Below, in pieces: positions 7,786 through 17,564 of a stretch of DNA of 64,000 nt; within the stretch, counting starts at the first letter, position 1, and each line of letters begins with the position of its first letter. The notes under the pieces were generated by a model. That model worked only from the letters and a program-made list of their open reading frames with translations, was not told where the DNA came from and searched no databases. The DNA lies in assembly GCA_036651815.1 (NCBI GenBank), contig JAVVXB010000010.1:1-64000 (forward strand), read 5' to 3'. The translations under genes and the position numbers were made by a program. The stretch comes from JAVVXB01 sp036651815. GTDB taxonomy: Bacteria; Bacillota; Clostridia; Christensenellales; CAG-138.

Positions 7786-9468
7786 TTAAGGGTGTTCGTT
7801 GGCCGATGCAATAAGCTGACGCGCGTGCTGTAAAGCAACCGGATCTTCATCGCCGCTGCCCATAATATGCGCAATTTCGCATACGCGCTCGTCCTCCGAC
7901 AGCAAAGTTGCATGAGAAGTCGTGCGCTCATTTTCAGTCTGTTTAAAGACCAAATACTGCCGGTTCGCAAATGCTGCAATCTGTGGTAAATGTGTAATGC
8001 ACAGCACTTGATGCCGCTTGGCAATCTGACGCATTTTAACCGCCACCGCCGTGCCAATCTGTCCGCTGATGCCGGTATCAATCTCGTCGAATACCATCGT
8101 AGGAATCTCGTCAGAATCTGCCAACACCGATTTGAACGACAGCATGATGCGGGATAGTTCGCCGCCGGATGCAACGCGGGATAATGATTTTAGTGGTTCA
8201 CCGCGGTTGGCCGACAACAGAAATTCGACATGATCCACACCATCTTCCGATGGAATTTCTCCCTGCAAGCGTTCGAAAGCAACCTCAAAGGAAGCATGTG
8301 CCATCCCAAGATCGATGAGTTCGGGCAGCAGCCGCTCGCGCAAACACATGGCGGCCTCTTTGCGCAGTACTGTTAATTCGTTTGTTGCAATGGTATATTC
8401 GTTTAACAACGCTTCATAGGTGCGCTGCAATTCCTCGCGACGTTCCTCACTGGAGGCAAGTAACTCGTATTCCGCATCAATTTTTGAGCGATATTTGAGA
8501 ATCTCGGTGATACTTGCGCCATATTTACGCTTAAGCGTCGAAATCAGCTCCAGTCGCCATTCAATCTGGTCGAGCGTTTCCGGTTCGAATGAAAAATCAT
8601 TGCGCAAATCACGAATGGTATAGGCAATATCCTCAATGGTATAGTATGCTTCGTGTAACCGTTCCGCAACGTCCGCATAATCCTTATGAAAGGCAGAAAT
8701 GATATCCAGCGAATGCAACACAACGGATAACTCTGGAAGAATGTGATCATCCCCGGTGAGCGCCTCCGTGCTTCCTTCCAAGGATTCCATAATGATCTGC
8801 GCATTCTGTAATAGTTTGCGCTGCTCATTCAATTCTTCCTCTTCGCCATCCGTCAAATTTGCATCGTCAATTTCCTTCATTTGGTAGGCAATTAAATCGC
8901 ATCTTCGCTCCCGCTCACGCTCATCCGTCTCTGCGGAACGCAGTTGCTTTCCCGCTAAGACCGCACGGTGATACGAATTGAACACTCTTTGTTTAACAGG
9001 TGTAACCACACTCCCTGCAAAATCGTCCAGCATGCCAATGTGCAGCTTTGGATTAAGTAGCGATTGATGGGCATGCTGTCCGTGGATATCCACCAGCGCA
9101 TCACCAATTTGTTTGAGTATCGCCGCAGAAATCAAGGTGCCATTGGCACGGCAAATATTTTTGCCCCCGACGGATAATTCCCGGTACAACACAAGCGTAT
9201 CATCCTCCGGCGCAAGCTCCAATTCCGACAGCAACGATCGAATGCAATCGTATTCCGGCAGAACAAACGTTGCTTCTACGCTGGCCTTCTGTGCGCCTGA
9301 TTGAATCAATTCACGGCTTGCACGTTCACCAAGTACAAAATTTAAGGCTTCAATAATGATGGACTTCCCTGCACCGGTTTCGCCGGTTAAAACGGAAAAT
9401 CCATCATAAAAGCGAATATCTAATTGGTCGATCAATGCAACATTGCAGATGGATAGTTGTCGCAGCAA
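7786..9468 (-). CDS. recN: DNA repair protein RecN
   Basis: An SMC-like ATPase that acts early at double-strand breaks together with RecA. Walker A is 'GETGAGKSIIIEAL' (about 31-44). A long coiled coil fills the middle (about 160-370). The C-terminal part has the signature 'SGGELSRIMLSFK' and the Walker B and D-loop stretch 'MVFDEIDTGISG'. The 560-residue length is normal. It starts at TTG, with AGGAGG about ten bases upstream, 12 bases after argR ends. The argR-recN pairing is conserved in Firmicutes. No LexA-type box was seen in front of it. Confidence 0.95.
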   Translation of the reverse strand: MLRQLSICNVALIDQLDIRFYDGFSVLTGETGAGKSIIIEALNFVLGERASRELIQSGAQKASVEATFVLPEYDCIRSLLSELELAPEDDTLVLYRELSVGGKNICRANGTLISAAILKQIGDALVDIHGQHAHQSLLNPKLHIGMLDDFAGSVVTPVKQRVFNSYHRAVLAGKQLRSAETDERERERRCDLIAYQMKEIDDANLTDGEEEELNEQRKLLQNAQIIMESLEGSTEALTGDDHILPELSVVLHSLDIISAFHKDYADVAERLHEAYYTIEDIAYTIRDLRNDFSFEPETLDQIEWRLELISTLKRKYGASITEILKYRSKIDAEYELLASSEERREELQRTYEALLNEYTIATNELTVLRKEAAMCLRERLLPELIDLGMAHASFEVAFERLQGEIPSEDGVDHVEFLLSANRGEPLKSLSRVASGGELSRIMLSFKSVLADSDEIPTMVFDEIDTGISGQIGTAVAVKMRQIAKRHQVLCITHLPQIAAFANRQYLVFKQTENERTTSHATLLSEDERVCEIAHIMGSGDEDPVALQHARQLIASANEHP

Positions 9469-9480
9469 AAAAACGACCTC

Positions 9481-9930
9481 CTATTTGATCATCTTTTGAA
9501 ATTTTTTGATCGTTTCCGATACGGATTTTCCATCCCGAATGACAATGATAATCGTATTGTCTCCAGCAATAGTTCCCAGAATATCCGGCCATTTCAGCGA
9601 ATCAACTGCCTCGGCCGCTGCGGAAGCGCTGCCGGTAATCGTCTTGATCACAATGAGATTTGCAGATGAGGTGACGGACAGGACACAGTTGCTGAACATA
9701 CGAATAAATCGCTCCTGCAGATCGGCTTCGGCCTTTTCAACCGTCGCATATTTGTATCGGCCTTCCGGCGTCAACACCTTGATCAGCCGCAATTCTTTGA
9801 TGTCCCGTGAAACGGTTGCCTGCGTCACGGCAAAACTCTGATCACGGAGCTTTGCGGCAAGTTCCTCCTGGGTTTCGATGTTTTCAGAAGCGATCAGCTT
9901 ACTGATCATGTCGTGTCTTTTTGCCTTCAT
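9481..9930 (-). CDS. argR: Arginine repressor ArgR/AhrC
   Basis: A hexameric arginine-responsive regulator of arginine synthesis and breakdown. The N-terminal winged helix has 'TQATVSRDIKELRLIK'; the C-terminal oligomerisation and arginine-binding domain has 'GTIAGDNTIIIVIRD'. The ATG at 9930 is used because GGGAG lies seven bases before it; this gives 149 residues, the family standard, while the ATG six codons earlier has no ribosome site. It sits between nadK and recN in the long co-directional run. Confidence 0.94.
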   Translation of the reverse strand: MKAKRHDMISKLIASENIETQEELAAKLRDQSFAVTQATVSRDIKELRLIKVLTPEGRYKYATVEKAEADLQERFIRMFSNCVLSVTSSANLIVIKTITGSASAAAEAVDSLKWPDILGTIAGDNTIIIVIRDGKSVSETIKKFQKMIK

Positions 9931-9962
9931 GGTATGCTCCCAATCCATAAGAATTTGCCGTA

Positions 9963-10763
9963 TTAGGATAGTTTTTGTTTAATTAACTCAAAGACATTTT
10001 TTTCAGAAAAGCGAATGAATTTTGCAGTTTCTTCTGCGCGGGTAACCATGATGCAATCGTTGCGCGCAACGTCTGTCATCTTCATACCATCTGCTGCAAC
10101 AAATCCATCGCCAAGTACATGAAAAGTCCAGACAGAATCTGCTCCAGCTACAATCGGCCGAACATGCAACGTGTGCGAACACACTGGCGTGATTACGATG
10201 CTATCCAATCCTGGCGCAATCACCGGCCCTCCGGCTGACAAGGAATATGCGGTAGAACCAGTAGGCGTTGCGGCAATAATTCCATCACAAAACACATTGG
10301 CAACCGGCATACCATCCACCGCAACTTCGATCTGGGCAGTACCAGAAAAAGAATTCTTAAATACCAAAGCATCATTGAGACAAAGAAAAGTTGCTCCATC
10401 ATTGACCCTGCCGGATAGCATCATGCGTTCTTCAACATGGTAATCTCCGGTAGCAAGGCGTTTGAGCGCAGAGCCGAATTCATCGGTCAAAATTTCACTT
10501 AAAAAACCAATTCTGCCAAGATTAACACCAAGAATCGGAATGCGCTTAATGGCTGCGGGGTGAGCAAAACGCAACAGCGTCCCATCTCCACCAATGACCA
10601 CAAGAAACGCAGGAATATTCCGCTCTGCATCCAATGCCGCAACAGTGTCGTACACGGCACAGTCGCAGCCAAATGCATCGGCAATCCGCAGTAGGTCGTC
10701 TCTGTGCGCGGCAATGCCTTCCTTATCTAGATTTGCAGCAAAGCCAATTCGCACGTTTTTCAT
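9963..10763 (-). CDS. nadK: NAD kinase
   Basis: It phosphorylates NAD to NADP using ATP or polyphosphate in the cytoplasm. The diagnostic 'GGDGTLLRFAH' loop, the 'NxD/E' motif as 'LNDAL', and 'ATPTGSTAYSLSAGGP' are all present. I place the start at 10763 (MKNVRIGFAANLD), which aligns with the usual NadK start and has AAGG five bases upstream. The ATG six codons earlier (10781) is possible but has no site. 266 residues is typical. It lies between tlyA and argR, a common clostridial arrangement. Confidence 0.93.
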   Translation of the reverse strand: MKNVRIGFAANLDKEGIAAHRDDLLRIADAFGCDCAVYDTVAALDAERNIPAFLVVIGGDGTLLRFAHPAAIKRIPILGVNLGRIGFLSEILTDEFGSALKRLATGDYHVEERMMLSGRVNDGATFLCLNDALVFKNSFSGTAQIEVAVDGMPVANVFCDGIIAATPTGSTAYSLSAGGPVIAPGLDSIVITPVCSHTLHVRPIVAGADSVWTFHVLGDGFVAADGMKMTDVARNDCIMVTRAEETAKFIRFSEKNVFELIKQKLS

Positions 10764-10837
10764 CCTTGCCTTGTTATTCATAATATGTTCATAGTATACA
10801 GTGGAAAGCCTAAAAAAACAATAGAAAAATGTATATG

Positions 10838-11656
10838 CTATGCTAATATGCAGGCTCTATGCGCATCAACCACAACATCTGCTACTCGACTGGAATTCCA
10901 AATACATCCTGTGGGACCGGAGCTGGAAAATTTAGTGAGCCATAATAGAAATTCAATGTTACCCTTCGGGCCTTTAATCGGTGAAAATGATAGGCCGGCA
11001 ATATAATAGCCCGCATCTTGGGCAAAGCGAAGAACATTTTCGCAAACCTCAATATGAACATTTTCGTCAGAAACCACACCGTGCTTTCCAACCTTCCCAC
11101 GTCCGGCCTCAAACTGCGGCTTAATGAGCGCAATAACCTGGCCAGCATCGGACTGACATGAATAGAGCGGCGGGAGCATTTTATCCAGTGAAATGAACGA
11201 AACATCAATGGATGCAAAATCCAGCGGCTCCGCATACCAACTCGGCTCCATATAGCGTGCGTTGGTGCGTTCCATTACATGCACACGTTCATCATTGCGC
11301 AGTTTCCAGTCCAGCTGACCATAGCCTACATCCACTGCATACACACGCTTTGCGCCATGCTGCAACATGCAGTCGGTAAATCCGCCAGTGGAGGCACCAA
11401 TATCCGCAGCAACCATGCCACTTAAGTCAATGGGAAAAACCTGCAAAGCTTTTTGCAACTTAAGACCGCCGCGACTGACAAATGGAACCGCATCCGGTTT
11501 GACGGTAATGCTCTGAAATTCCGTCACGAACGTGCCGGCTTTGTCCGCTTTCTGACCATCCACAAGCACCAGTCCAGCCATAATAAACGCACGCGCCTGT
11601 TCGCGGCTCTTTGATAAATTCAACTCCGTCATGCGGATATCTAATCGTGTTTTCAT
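10838..11656 (-). CDS. tlyA: TlyA-family rRNA 2'-O-methyltransferase
   Basis: A 272-residue protein with an N-terminal S4 RNA-binding domain (1-60) and an FtsJ-like Rossmann methyltransferase domain. The SAM site is 'AADIGASTGGFTDCMLQ' and 'VYAVDVGYGQL'; catalytic lysines appear in 'SRGGLKLQKAL' and 'ALIKPQFEAGRG'. TlyA methylates cytidines in 16S and/or 23S rRNA. The start codon overlaps the dxs stop (ATGA), with AAGGAG just upstream, so the two are translationally coupled. The older label 'hemolysin A' is not supported by any visible feature. Confidence 0.92.
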   Translation of the reverse strand: MKTRLDIRMTELNLSKSREQARAFIMAGLVLVDGQKADKAGTFVTEFQSITVKPDAVPFVSRGGLKLQKALQVFPIDLSGMVAADIGASTGGFTDCMLQHGAKRVYAVDVGYGQLDWKLRNDERVHVMERTNARYMEPSWYAEPLDFASIDVSFISLDKMLPPLYSCQSDAGQVIALIKPQFEAGRGKVGKHGVVSDENVHIEVCENVLRFAQDAGYYIAGLSFSPIKGPKGNIEFLLWLTKFSSSGPTGCIWNSSRVADVVVDAHRACILA

Positions 11657-13476
11657 GTGCTCCTTCGGATGGCTTCAGAAAGCTTTTCGGCTGTCAAGCC
11701 GCAATATTCCAGTTGTTCTGAAATGGATGCCTGTTGCACCGGTATATCCGGTACATGCATACGAATAACTTCACACCCCCGCAAGTCGGCAGCAATCGTT
11801 TTTCCAAGGCAATCAATGCCATCCTCGATGACAATGACACGCTTGGCTTGTTCTGCGATTGATTGCAGTAGTTCCTCATCCATGGGCAGGATCGTGCGAG
11901 CATTCACAAATCCTGCGCCACATTCGCGCGCAACAGGCAACGCCATTCCAACCATATCACCCGTTGCAATCACAGTACACGCGCAAATCGGTTCCAATAT
12001 CTCCCATTTGCCAGGAATAACGGGCATGCCGGAAACCATCTGCATGAGGCATCCACGATTATAGCGTATGGCGGCTGGTTCTCCACGATCCAACGCAATC
12101 GACAGCATACGCACAAGTTCCTGTTGCGTTGCCGGCGAATAAACAGTCATATTGGGCATGGTGGAAAGAAACGCAGCATCATAAACGCCCTGATGTGTTT
12201 CACCGTCCTCGCCCACAAGTCCCGCGCGGTCAACGGCAATGATGACTGGCAATTTCATGAGACAAATATCATGCAATACCTGATCATATCCGCGCTGCAA
12301 AAAGGTCGAATAAAGCGCCACAACAGGACGCATCCCTTCCGCCGCCATACCGGCGGCCATCGTCAGCGCATGCTGTTCGCAGATGCCTACATCAAAAAAA
12401 CGATTCGGGTAGCGCTCGGCAAAAGGAAGCAGACCGGTTCCGTTTGGCATGGCGGCCGTAATGGCAACAATACGCGTATCCTGCTCTGCAAGCCGTATCA
12501 TCGCGTCCCCGAAAACAGCGGAATTCGATTTATGCACCACGTTTTCGACGAGTCCCGTATCCACACAAAATGGCGCGATTCCATGAAATTTAACCGGATC
12601 ATCCTCTGAATAGGTATATCCCTTACCTTTTTGTGTGATGCAATGCACAATTGTTGGCAGTTGCATTTCCTTGGCTCGGCGCATGACATAGATCAGTTTC
12701 GAAATATCGTGGCCATCAATAGGTCCGAGATAGATAAACCCCATCTCCTCAAACAACAGATGCGGCAACAAAAAATTCTTTATTCGGTTTTTGAAGTTAA
12801 ACATGTGCTCCGACAGCCAACGGCCAATTCTGCCTGTATCCAGTGAACGAACAATGACGCGCTTCATCTGCACATACCAGTGACTCACACGCATATTGTT
12901 CAATTGGCGGTGCAGCATGCCGACATTAGCCGCGATGGACATATCGTTATCGTTTAAAATCACGACCAAGGGAACATCCCCCTGCCCCGCATCATTGAGT
13001 GCCTCAAACGCCATGCCACCAGTCAGCGCACCGTCTCCGATCAGTGCGACCGCCGTGCCGGATTCACCTTTGAGCTTCATAGCACGGGCCATGCCCAGCG
13101 CTGCGGAGATGGATGTGGTCGAATGCCCCGTATTAAACTGATCGTGGATGCTCTCTTCGCGTTTAGGAAACCCACTGATGCCATCCTTTTGTCGAAGCGT
13201 GGAAAATTCGCTGCGTCTTCCCGTAATGATTTTATGGGCATAAGCCTGATGTCCCACATCGAACACGATCTTATCCTGAGGGCTGTCAAACACACGATGC
13301 ATGGAGAGAATAATGTCCGTTGCACCCAAACTGGGGGCCAGGTGACCACCACTATTGGCCACGTTTTCGACCATAAACCGACGAATCTCCTCTGCAAGCG
13401 CAGGGAGTTGATCGTTTGATATTCGTTTAAAATCCTCGATCGTATCGATGGTATCGAGAATTGGGTAGCGATTCAT
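11653..13476 (-). CDS. dxs: 1-deoxy-D-xylulose-5-phosphate synthase
   Basis: It condenses pyruvate and glyceraldehyde-3-phosphate, the first step of the MEP isoprenoid pathway. At 607 residues it has the transketolase-like layout. The TPP site is 'ALIGDGALTGGMAFEALNDAG...ILNDNDMSI' (about 145-185); the pyrimidine domain has 'VGICEQHALTMAAGMA' and 'DRAGLVGEDGETHQG'. It lies downstream of ispA and upstream of tlyA, so precursor formation and prenyl elongation are encoded together. It could also feed thiamine and pyridoxal synthesis. Confidence 0.96.
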   Translation of the reverse strand: MNRYPILDTIDTIEDFKRISNDQLPALAEEIRRFMVENVANSGGHLAPSLGATDIILSMHRVFDSPQDKIVFDVGHQAYAHKIITGRRSEFSTLRQKDGISGFPKREESIHDQFNTGHSTTSISAALGMARAMKLKGESGTAVALIGDGALTGGMAFEALNDAGQGDVPLVVILNDNDMSIAANVGMLHRQLNNMRVSHWYVQMKRVIVRSLDTGRIGRWLSEHMFNFKNRIKNFLLPHLLFEEMGFIYLGPIDGHDISKLIYVMRRAKEMQLPTIVHCITQKGKGYTYSEDDPVKFHGIAPFCVDTGLVENVVHKSNSAVFGDAMIRLAEQDTRIVAITAAMPNGTGLLPFAERYPNRFFDVGICEQHALTMAAGMAAEGMRPVVALYSTFLQRGYDQVLHDICLMKLPVIIAVDRAGLVGEDGETHQGVYDAAFLSTMPNMTVYSPATQQELVRMLSIALDRGEPAAIRYNRGCLMQMVSGMPVIPGKWEILEPICACTVIATGDMVGMALPVARECGAGFVNARTILPMDEELLQSIAEQAKRVIVIEDGIDCLGKTIAADLRGCEVIRMHVPDIPVQQASISEQLEYCGLTAEKLSEAIRRST

Positions 13477-13545
13477 GTAATAACAAGTCCTTTTCTATAG
13501 ATCCATCCGCACATCATAGCATACAGACGCACCCGTTACAAGGCA

Positions 13546-14391
13546 TTATACACGCCGATCCAACGTAAATGCGACCAAATTCGCAAAGAACCTGTTGCGC
13601 TCGCCAAAGCATTCGATTGCTTTTAGTGCATCAACCGCAGTAAGTGCCGCCTTTTGTCTGGCGCCGGCTAAACCGTATTGGCGAACAAAGGTTAGTTTAC
13701 CTTCTTCAAAATCTTTACCCACGGATTTGCCAAGTACAGTAGCGTCACCATCGGCGTCAAGGATATCGTCAGTAATCTGGAATAAGAGCCCAAATAATTC
13801 GGAAAACTGCGTAAGAGAATAGATTTCCTGTCCGGTAGGATTGGCGCAATACGCCCCTGATATCATAGACGCCCGAATTAACGCAGCGGTTTTTAACCGA
13901 TGAATAAGCGGTAACAATTCAATCTGATTGCCCACGGTCAAATCATAACTCTGCCCAACCACCATGTCAAATCCACCATCCGCAATGGCTGAAAATGCGC
14001 GCGGATTGTTGGCAGCCGCAAGCGTTTTGAAAGCCAATGCCTGAAGCCCATCGCCCGCAAGAATGGCGTTTGCTTCGCCAAAAGCCACGTGGTTGCTTGG
14101 CTTTCCCCGGCGCATATCATCGTTATCCAGTGAAGGAAGGTCATCATGAATCAGCGAATAGCAGTGAATCATCTCAACGGCACAAGCGACCATCAGCGCA
14201 TTTTGCACCGAACCATGCAGCAATTCACAAGTCGCTAAACATAGGGCAGGACGTAATCGTTTTCCGCCCGCAAACAGACTGTAGGCCATGCTGTCGTGTA
14301 AAACTACGGACAATTCTTCCTTGTCTAAAATCTGCCGCAGCATATCGTCAGTCATTGAAGTATAATTTGCCAATTGTTCGTTAAACTTCAT
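13546..14391 (-). CDS. ispA: Polyprenyl (farnesyl/geranylgeranyl) diphosphate synthase
   Basis: It elongates allylic diphosphates with isopentenyl diphosphate. Both aspartate-rich motifs are present: 'DDLPSLDNDD' (first) and 'QITDDILDADGD' (second). The start at 14391 has AGGAGG six bases before it; the ATG two codons earlier is too close to that site. The gene overlaps the end of xseB. 281 residues fits the farnesyl diphosphate synthase group, but product chain length cannot be settled by eye. Confidence 0.9.
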   Translation of the reverse strand: MKFNEQLANYTSMTDDMLRQILDKEELSVVLHDSMAYSLFAGGKRLRPALCLATCELLHGSVQNALMVACAVEMIHCYSLIHDDLPSLDNDDMRRGKPSNHVAFGEANAILAGDGLQALAFKTLAAANNPRAFSAIADGGFDMVVGQSYDLTVGNQIELLPLIHRLKTAALIRASMISGAYCANPTGQEIYSLTQFSELFGLLFQITDDILDADGDATVLGKSVGKDFEEGKLTFVRQYGLAGARQKAALTAVDALKAIECFGERNRFFANLVAFTLDRRV

Positions 14392-14626
14392 GTTCATCCT
14401 CCTGTTTCAGTTCCGAAAGCTGAGTAATTCGTGCATCATAGGAATCAAGACGTTCGTTGCAAACGGTAATCAACTGCATGCCATATTCGTAGAGATGAAT
14501 CATCTCTTCAAGTGTTCCATCTCCGCCCTCCAGTTGTCGGACAACCTTGTCAAGCTGTGTCAGGGCTTCCTCATACTGTAGTTTTTCAGCAACGTTTGGC
14601 TTTTCTTTTTTCTTCTTTTGTTCCAT
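14381..14626 (-). CDS. xseB: Exodeoxyribonuclease VII small subunit
   Basis: An 81-residue helical protein with the family core 'YEEALTQLDKVVRQLEGGDGTLEEMIHLYEYGM'. It binds XseA to form exonuclease VII, which degrades single-stranded DNA from both ends. It starts five bases after the xseA stop and its end overlaps ispA, so all three are coupled. Confidence 0.93.
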   Translation of the reverse strand: MEQKKKKEKPNVAEKLQYEEALTQLDKVVRQLEGGDGTLEEMIHLYEYGMQLITVCNERLDSYDARITQLSELKQEDEHEV

Positions 14627-14631
14627 GACCG

Positions 14632-15972
14632 TTACCTCTCATCCGTTGTATTAGCTGCTGTAATATGGGTAACCACTGCATCCGCACAGCCATCATGCAG
14701 CACCGCCCTGATCTGTTGGCCCTCTTCCAGCTGTCGAATATCCGTATAGGTATGTCCCTCACTATCCCGGATAAGCGCATATCCACGACCTAACACCGCC
14801 ATCGGACTGAGCGCAGCGACACGCTCACCCGATGCCGACACGCTGGCACGGTTCGACCGTAATCGGTCAAATAGACAACGGGTCATCTGCTCACTGGCTG
14901 CATCCAACATCTGCCGGTCAGTGGCAATCCTGCTTTTTGGTGCAAAAAACGCGTGCGATGCGGCTAGTAATTTAACTCGGCTACGCGCATGCAGCAATGT
15001 TCCGGAGAGCCCACGTTGAAATCGCGTAAAGTATCCATGAATCACTTCTACGCAATCATCCCACTTTGGCACCGTCAATTCCGCTGCAGCAGATGGCGTT
15101 GGTGCACGCAGGTCCGCAACAAAATCCGCGATGGTAAAATCTGTCTCATGGCCCACCGCACTGACAATGGGAATCTTGCTCTCATAGATGGCTTTGGCTA
15201 CCGGCAACTCATTAAATGCCCATAGATCCTCCATGCTGCCGCCGCCGCGTCCCACGATGAGTACATCAGCAGCATGATTTTGATTCATCTGCACGATTGC
15301 CCGGGCAATATCCTCCGCCGCTCCGTTCCCCTGCACACGAACGGGTGCAAGCACGATCGGCATACTGGGGAAACGGCGCTGAATGATCTGTATGATGTCC
15401 TGAACGGCGGCACCTGTCCCGCTGGTAACCACACCGATCCGTTTGGGAAGAAATGGAATAGGGTTCTTATGTTCCAAATCAAAATAGCCTTCCGCTTCAA
15501 GGCCAACTTTTAACGCTAAAAATTGCTGGTACAGTTCACCCTCGCCCTGTTTCTGCAAAGTAAGCGCATACAATTGGTACATGCCGTCGCGCACATACAG
15601 CGAAGCGTTTCCGGTCAGCACTACGCGCATCCCATCCTGCGGTTGAAACGCAAGACGCAATGCTTGTTGGCGAAACATGACGCAGCGCACCAGTGCCGTT
15701 TCATCTTTCAATGAAAAATATAGATGCCCGGATGAATGGCGCTTAACCCCGCTGAGTTCACCCTGCACACGCACATTTCGCAACAGAGAATCGGTGGAAA
15801 ACAACTCTGTCACATATTGGTTCAGTTCGCTGACGGTCAGCGGCGTACGTTCCTTTATACAATCAGTGTCACCCTTGGGCGATAATTTGCTCTGGCCATC
15901 AGCCGTATCGGTCGGAGACAGCAACTCATCCGAAAACAGTGATAGTTCAGGTCTTTTGGAAAATTTATGCAT
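14632..15972 (-). CDS. xseA: Exodeoxyribonuclease VII large subunit
   Basis: The catalytic subunit of exonuclease VII. It has an N-terminal OB fold ('LTVSELNQYVTELFSTDSLL...VRVQGELSGVK'), then the nuclease domain with 'GVVTSGTGAAVQDII', 'VGRGGGSMEDLWAFNE' and 'SAVGHETDFTIADFVADLRAPTPSAAAEL', and a long helical C-terminal part. The ATG at 15972 (GGGGA eight bases upstream) gives 446 residues. The open frame runs 24 codons further, but only by overlapping the upstream gene. A short charged N-terminal tail of about 40 residues before the OB fold is unusual. Confidence 0.93.
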   Translation of the reverse strand: MHKFSKRPELSLFSDELLSPTDTADGQSKLSPKGDTDCIKERTPLTVSELNQYVTELFSTDSLLRNVRVQGELSGVKRHSSGHLYFSLKDETALVRCVMFRQQALRLAFQPQDGMRVVLTGNASLYVRDGMYQLYALTLQKQGEGELYQQFLALKVGLEAEGYFDLEHKNPIPFLPKRIGVVTSGTGAAVQDIIQIIQRRFPSMPIVLAPVRVQGNGAAEDIARAIVQMNQNHAADVLIVGRGGGSMEDLWAFNELPVAKAIYESKIPIVSAVGHETDFTIADFVADLRAPTPSAAAELTVPKWDDCVEVIHGYFTRFQRGLSGTLLHARSRVKLLAASHAFFAPKSRIATDRQMLDAASEQMTRCLFDRLRSNRASVSASGERVAALSPMAVLGRGYALIRDSEGHTYTDIRQLEEGQQIRAVLHDGCADAVVTHITAANTTDER

Positions 15973-16915
15973 ACGATGATCCCCGATCCAATGCCAAAAA
16001 TGCTGCCCCGACGGCATTGTCGCTGGATAAGCCGCTGTGCGCAAACCGTAAGTTCTGCTCCGTGCGTGTTTTGAGTATCACCCTCAGCAGCTCGCTGCCA
16101 GAGACCCCGCCCGAAAGCAGTACGGGAAGCGACCCATACCGTTTGATAGCCGCCTCAATTAGTTTTCCAACGGTGCGTCCAAGACAATCGTACACCGCAT
16201 AGGCGATCTCCGCACGTTCTATGCCCGCTTCATAATACCGTTGTGCCTGCGTCTCCTGTCCGGAAAGAGAGCACCGCAGTTCCCGCACGGTGGAAGGCAA
16301 CCGAATATCGCGCTTGGTCGCAGTGTTTGCTAATTGTTCCAGCAGGACACCGCTTGGGAACGGCAGTCCCAACCGGACACCCATACGATCCACAAACTGT
16401 CCCGCATGAAGATCCTCACTGCCACCGATGGGTTCAATGACGTCCAACCTGCGATTCTTGAGAGAAACCAACAGTACATCGGTTGTTCCACCGGAAAGAT
16501 GTAGCGCAAGAATTCGATCACCGTCCAACAAATCTTCATTGCCAAACAGGGCAGCACGCACATGCCCAGCCTGATGCGTTGTCTCAATCAGAGGACGATC
16601 CAGTGCTGCGGCGGCTGATACTGCGGCCATCCTCCCCGCAAGAAACACGGGCATATAGGAATCCGGTGCGGCAGTAGGCGTTGCGCTCACGGCCACAGAT
16701 TCAATCGATCTACGATCAATCTGTAAAAAAAGCGTCTGCATCAGCAGCGGCAAATTGCGCACATGCTGAAACATCGCCTCTGACTGTCGAAGTCCGCGTG
16801 TACCCAAAGGAACAGAAAGCATCGTTCTCTTTTCAAAAACGATGCCCTCGTCGGAAACGCAAGCTACACTTGTGGTATAACAACTTGTGTCGATGCCGAT
16901 GCAGCTCCTAATCAT
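15965..16915 (-). CDS. TsaD/Kae1-family paralogue
   Basis: A 316-residue ASKHA-fold protein related to TsaD (Gcp). It begins 'CIGIDTSCYTTSVA', has the metal-ligand pair as 'THQAGHV', and ends with a nucleotide-binding 'LSGGVSGS' and 'DNAVGAAFLAL'. True TsaD makes t6A in tRNA; this shorter paralogue is found next to nusB or xseA in Clostridia and its job is not known. The start at 16915 has AGGA eight bases upstream and overlaps the nusB stop; the frame open upstream is nusB in shadow. I would not transfer the TsaD function. Confidence 0.8.
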   Translation of the reverse strand: MIRSCIGIDTSCYTTSVACVSDEGIVFEKRTMLSVPLGTRGLRQSEAMFQHVRNLPLLMQTLFLQIDRRSIESVAVSATPTAAPDSYMPVFLAGRMAAVSAAAALDRPLIETTHQAGHVRAALFGNEDLLDGDRILALHLSGGTTDVLLVSLKNRRLDVIEPIGGSEDLHAGQFVDRMGVRLGLPFPSGVLLEQLANTATKRDIRLPSTVRELRCSLSGQETQAQRYYEAGIERAEIAYAVYDCLGRTVGKLIEAAIKRYGSLPVLLSGGVSGSELLRVILKTRTEQNLRFAHSGLSSDNAVGAAFLALDRGSSYA

Positions 16916-17324
16916 TTGCACTTTCCTGCTGTTTTGCAATGGTCCCAAGAATCCCGTTGATAAAAGCAAATGATTTTTCGCCGCCGTAGCGCTTGGCCAA
17001 TTCCACCGCCTCGTTGATTGCTGCTCCGTTTGGCACATCTTCGCGATATAGCATTTCATAGATTGCAACGCGGAGGATCGATAAATCCACACGTGCAATC
17101 CGATCCAGCGACCAGCCAACAGCATGTTCGCCAATCAGTTGATCGATTTCGGAAGCATGTGCCTTCACACCCAAAGAGACTTGTTCGGAATAGGTCATGT
17201 CAATTGCGTCCAAAGCATCTAATTCATCCGTTTTTTCGCACACTTCCGTCGGTGTATCCGCGCCGCCAAGTAAATCGGAATAGATCAACATCATGGCGAC
17301 CTCGCGCGCTTTCGTTCTGCTCAT
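16908..17324 (-). CDS. nusB: Transcription antitermination protein NusB
   Basis: A 138-residue all-helical protein that binds boxA RNA with NusE (S10) during rRNA antitermination. It has the family start 'SRTKAREVAMMLIYS' and end 'EAVELAKRYGGEKSFAFINGILG'. The start overlaps the stop of the preceding small membrane gene. The asp23-amaP-DUF2273-nusB string is a common Firmicutes arrangement. Confidence 0.94.
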   Translation of the reverse strand: MSRTKAREVAMMLIYSDLLGGADTPTEVCEKTDELDALDAIDMTYSEQVSLGVKAHASEIDQLIGEHAVGWSLDRIARVDLSILRVAIYEMLYREDVPNGAAINEAVELAKRYGGEKSFAFINGILGTIAKQQESAND

Positions 17325-17551
17325 TCGTTTTTCGTATCCTTGGAAAACAGTTTGTTAAAAAAAGCTTTGACGCCATCAATTCCATTCTTATCCATCAAAT
17401 ACCCAACCAGAAAACAAATACCGACCAAAACAATCAGTAGTAGCGTTTTCCAAAATCCGATCGTCATAAACAATATTGCAAATAGCAAGCCAATCACCGC
17501 AAGGATGATAGCCCATTTATGTTCTTTGTAAAACTCTGCGAAACGTTGCAT
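17321..17551 (-). CDS. DUF2273-family small membrane protein
   Basis: A 76-residue protein with two adjacent hydrophobic helices (about residues 13-30 and 32-52) and a charged C-terminus ('LMDKNGIDGVKAFFNKLF'). DUF2273 members lie beside Asp23-family genes and are thought to help anchor them to the membrane; this is inferred from neighbours. The start at 17551 is backed by GAGGGG about nine bases upstream; the longer open frame would overlap amaP. Confidence 0.8.
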   Translation of the reverse strand: MQRFAEFYKEHKWAIILAVIGLLFAILFMTIGFWKTLLLIVLVGICFLVGYLMDKNGIDGVKAFFNKLFSKDTKNE

Positions 17552-17564
17552 GACTTTTTTCCCC

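Noticed and set aside
16918..17134. N-terminal extension of the TsaD paralogue across nusB
   Set aside because: The extra 73 codons have no family similarity and are the nusB gene read in another frame; the start at 16915 has its own ribosome site.
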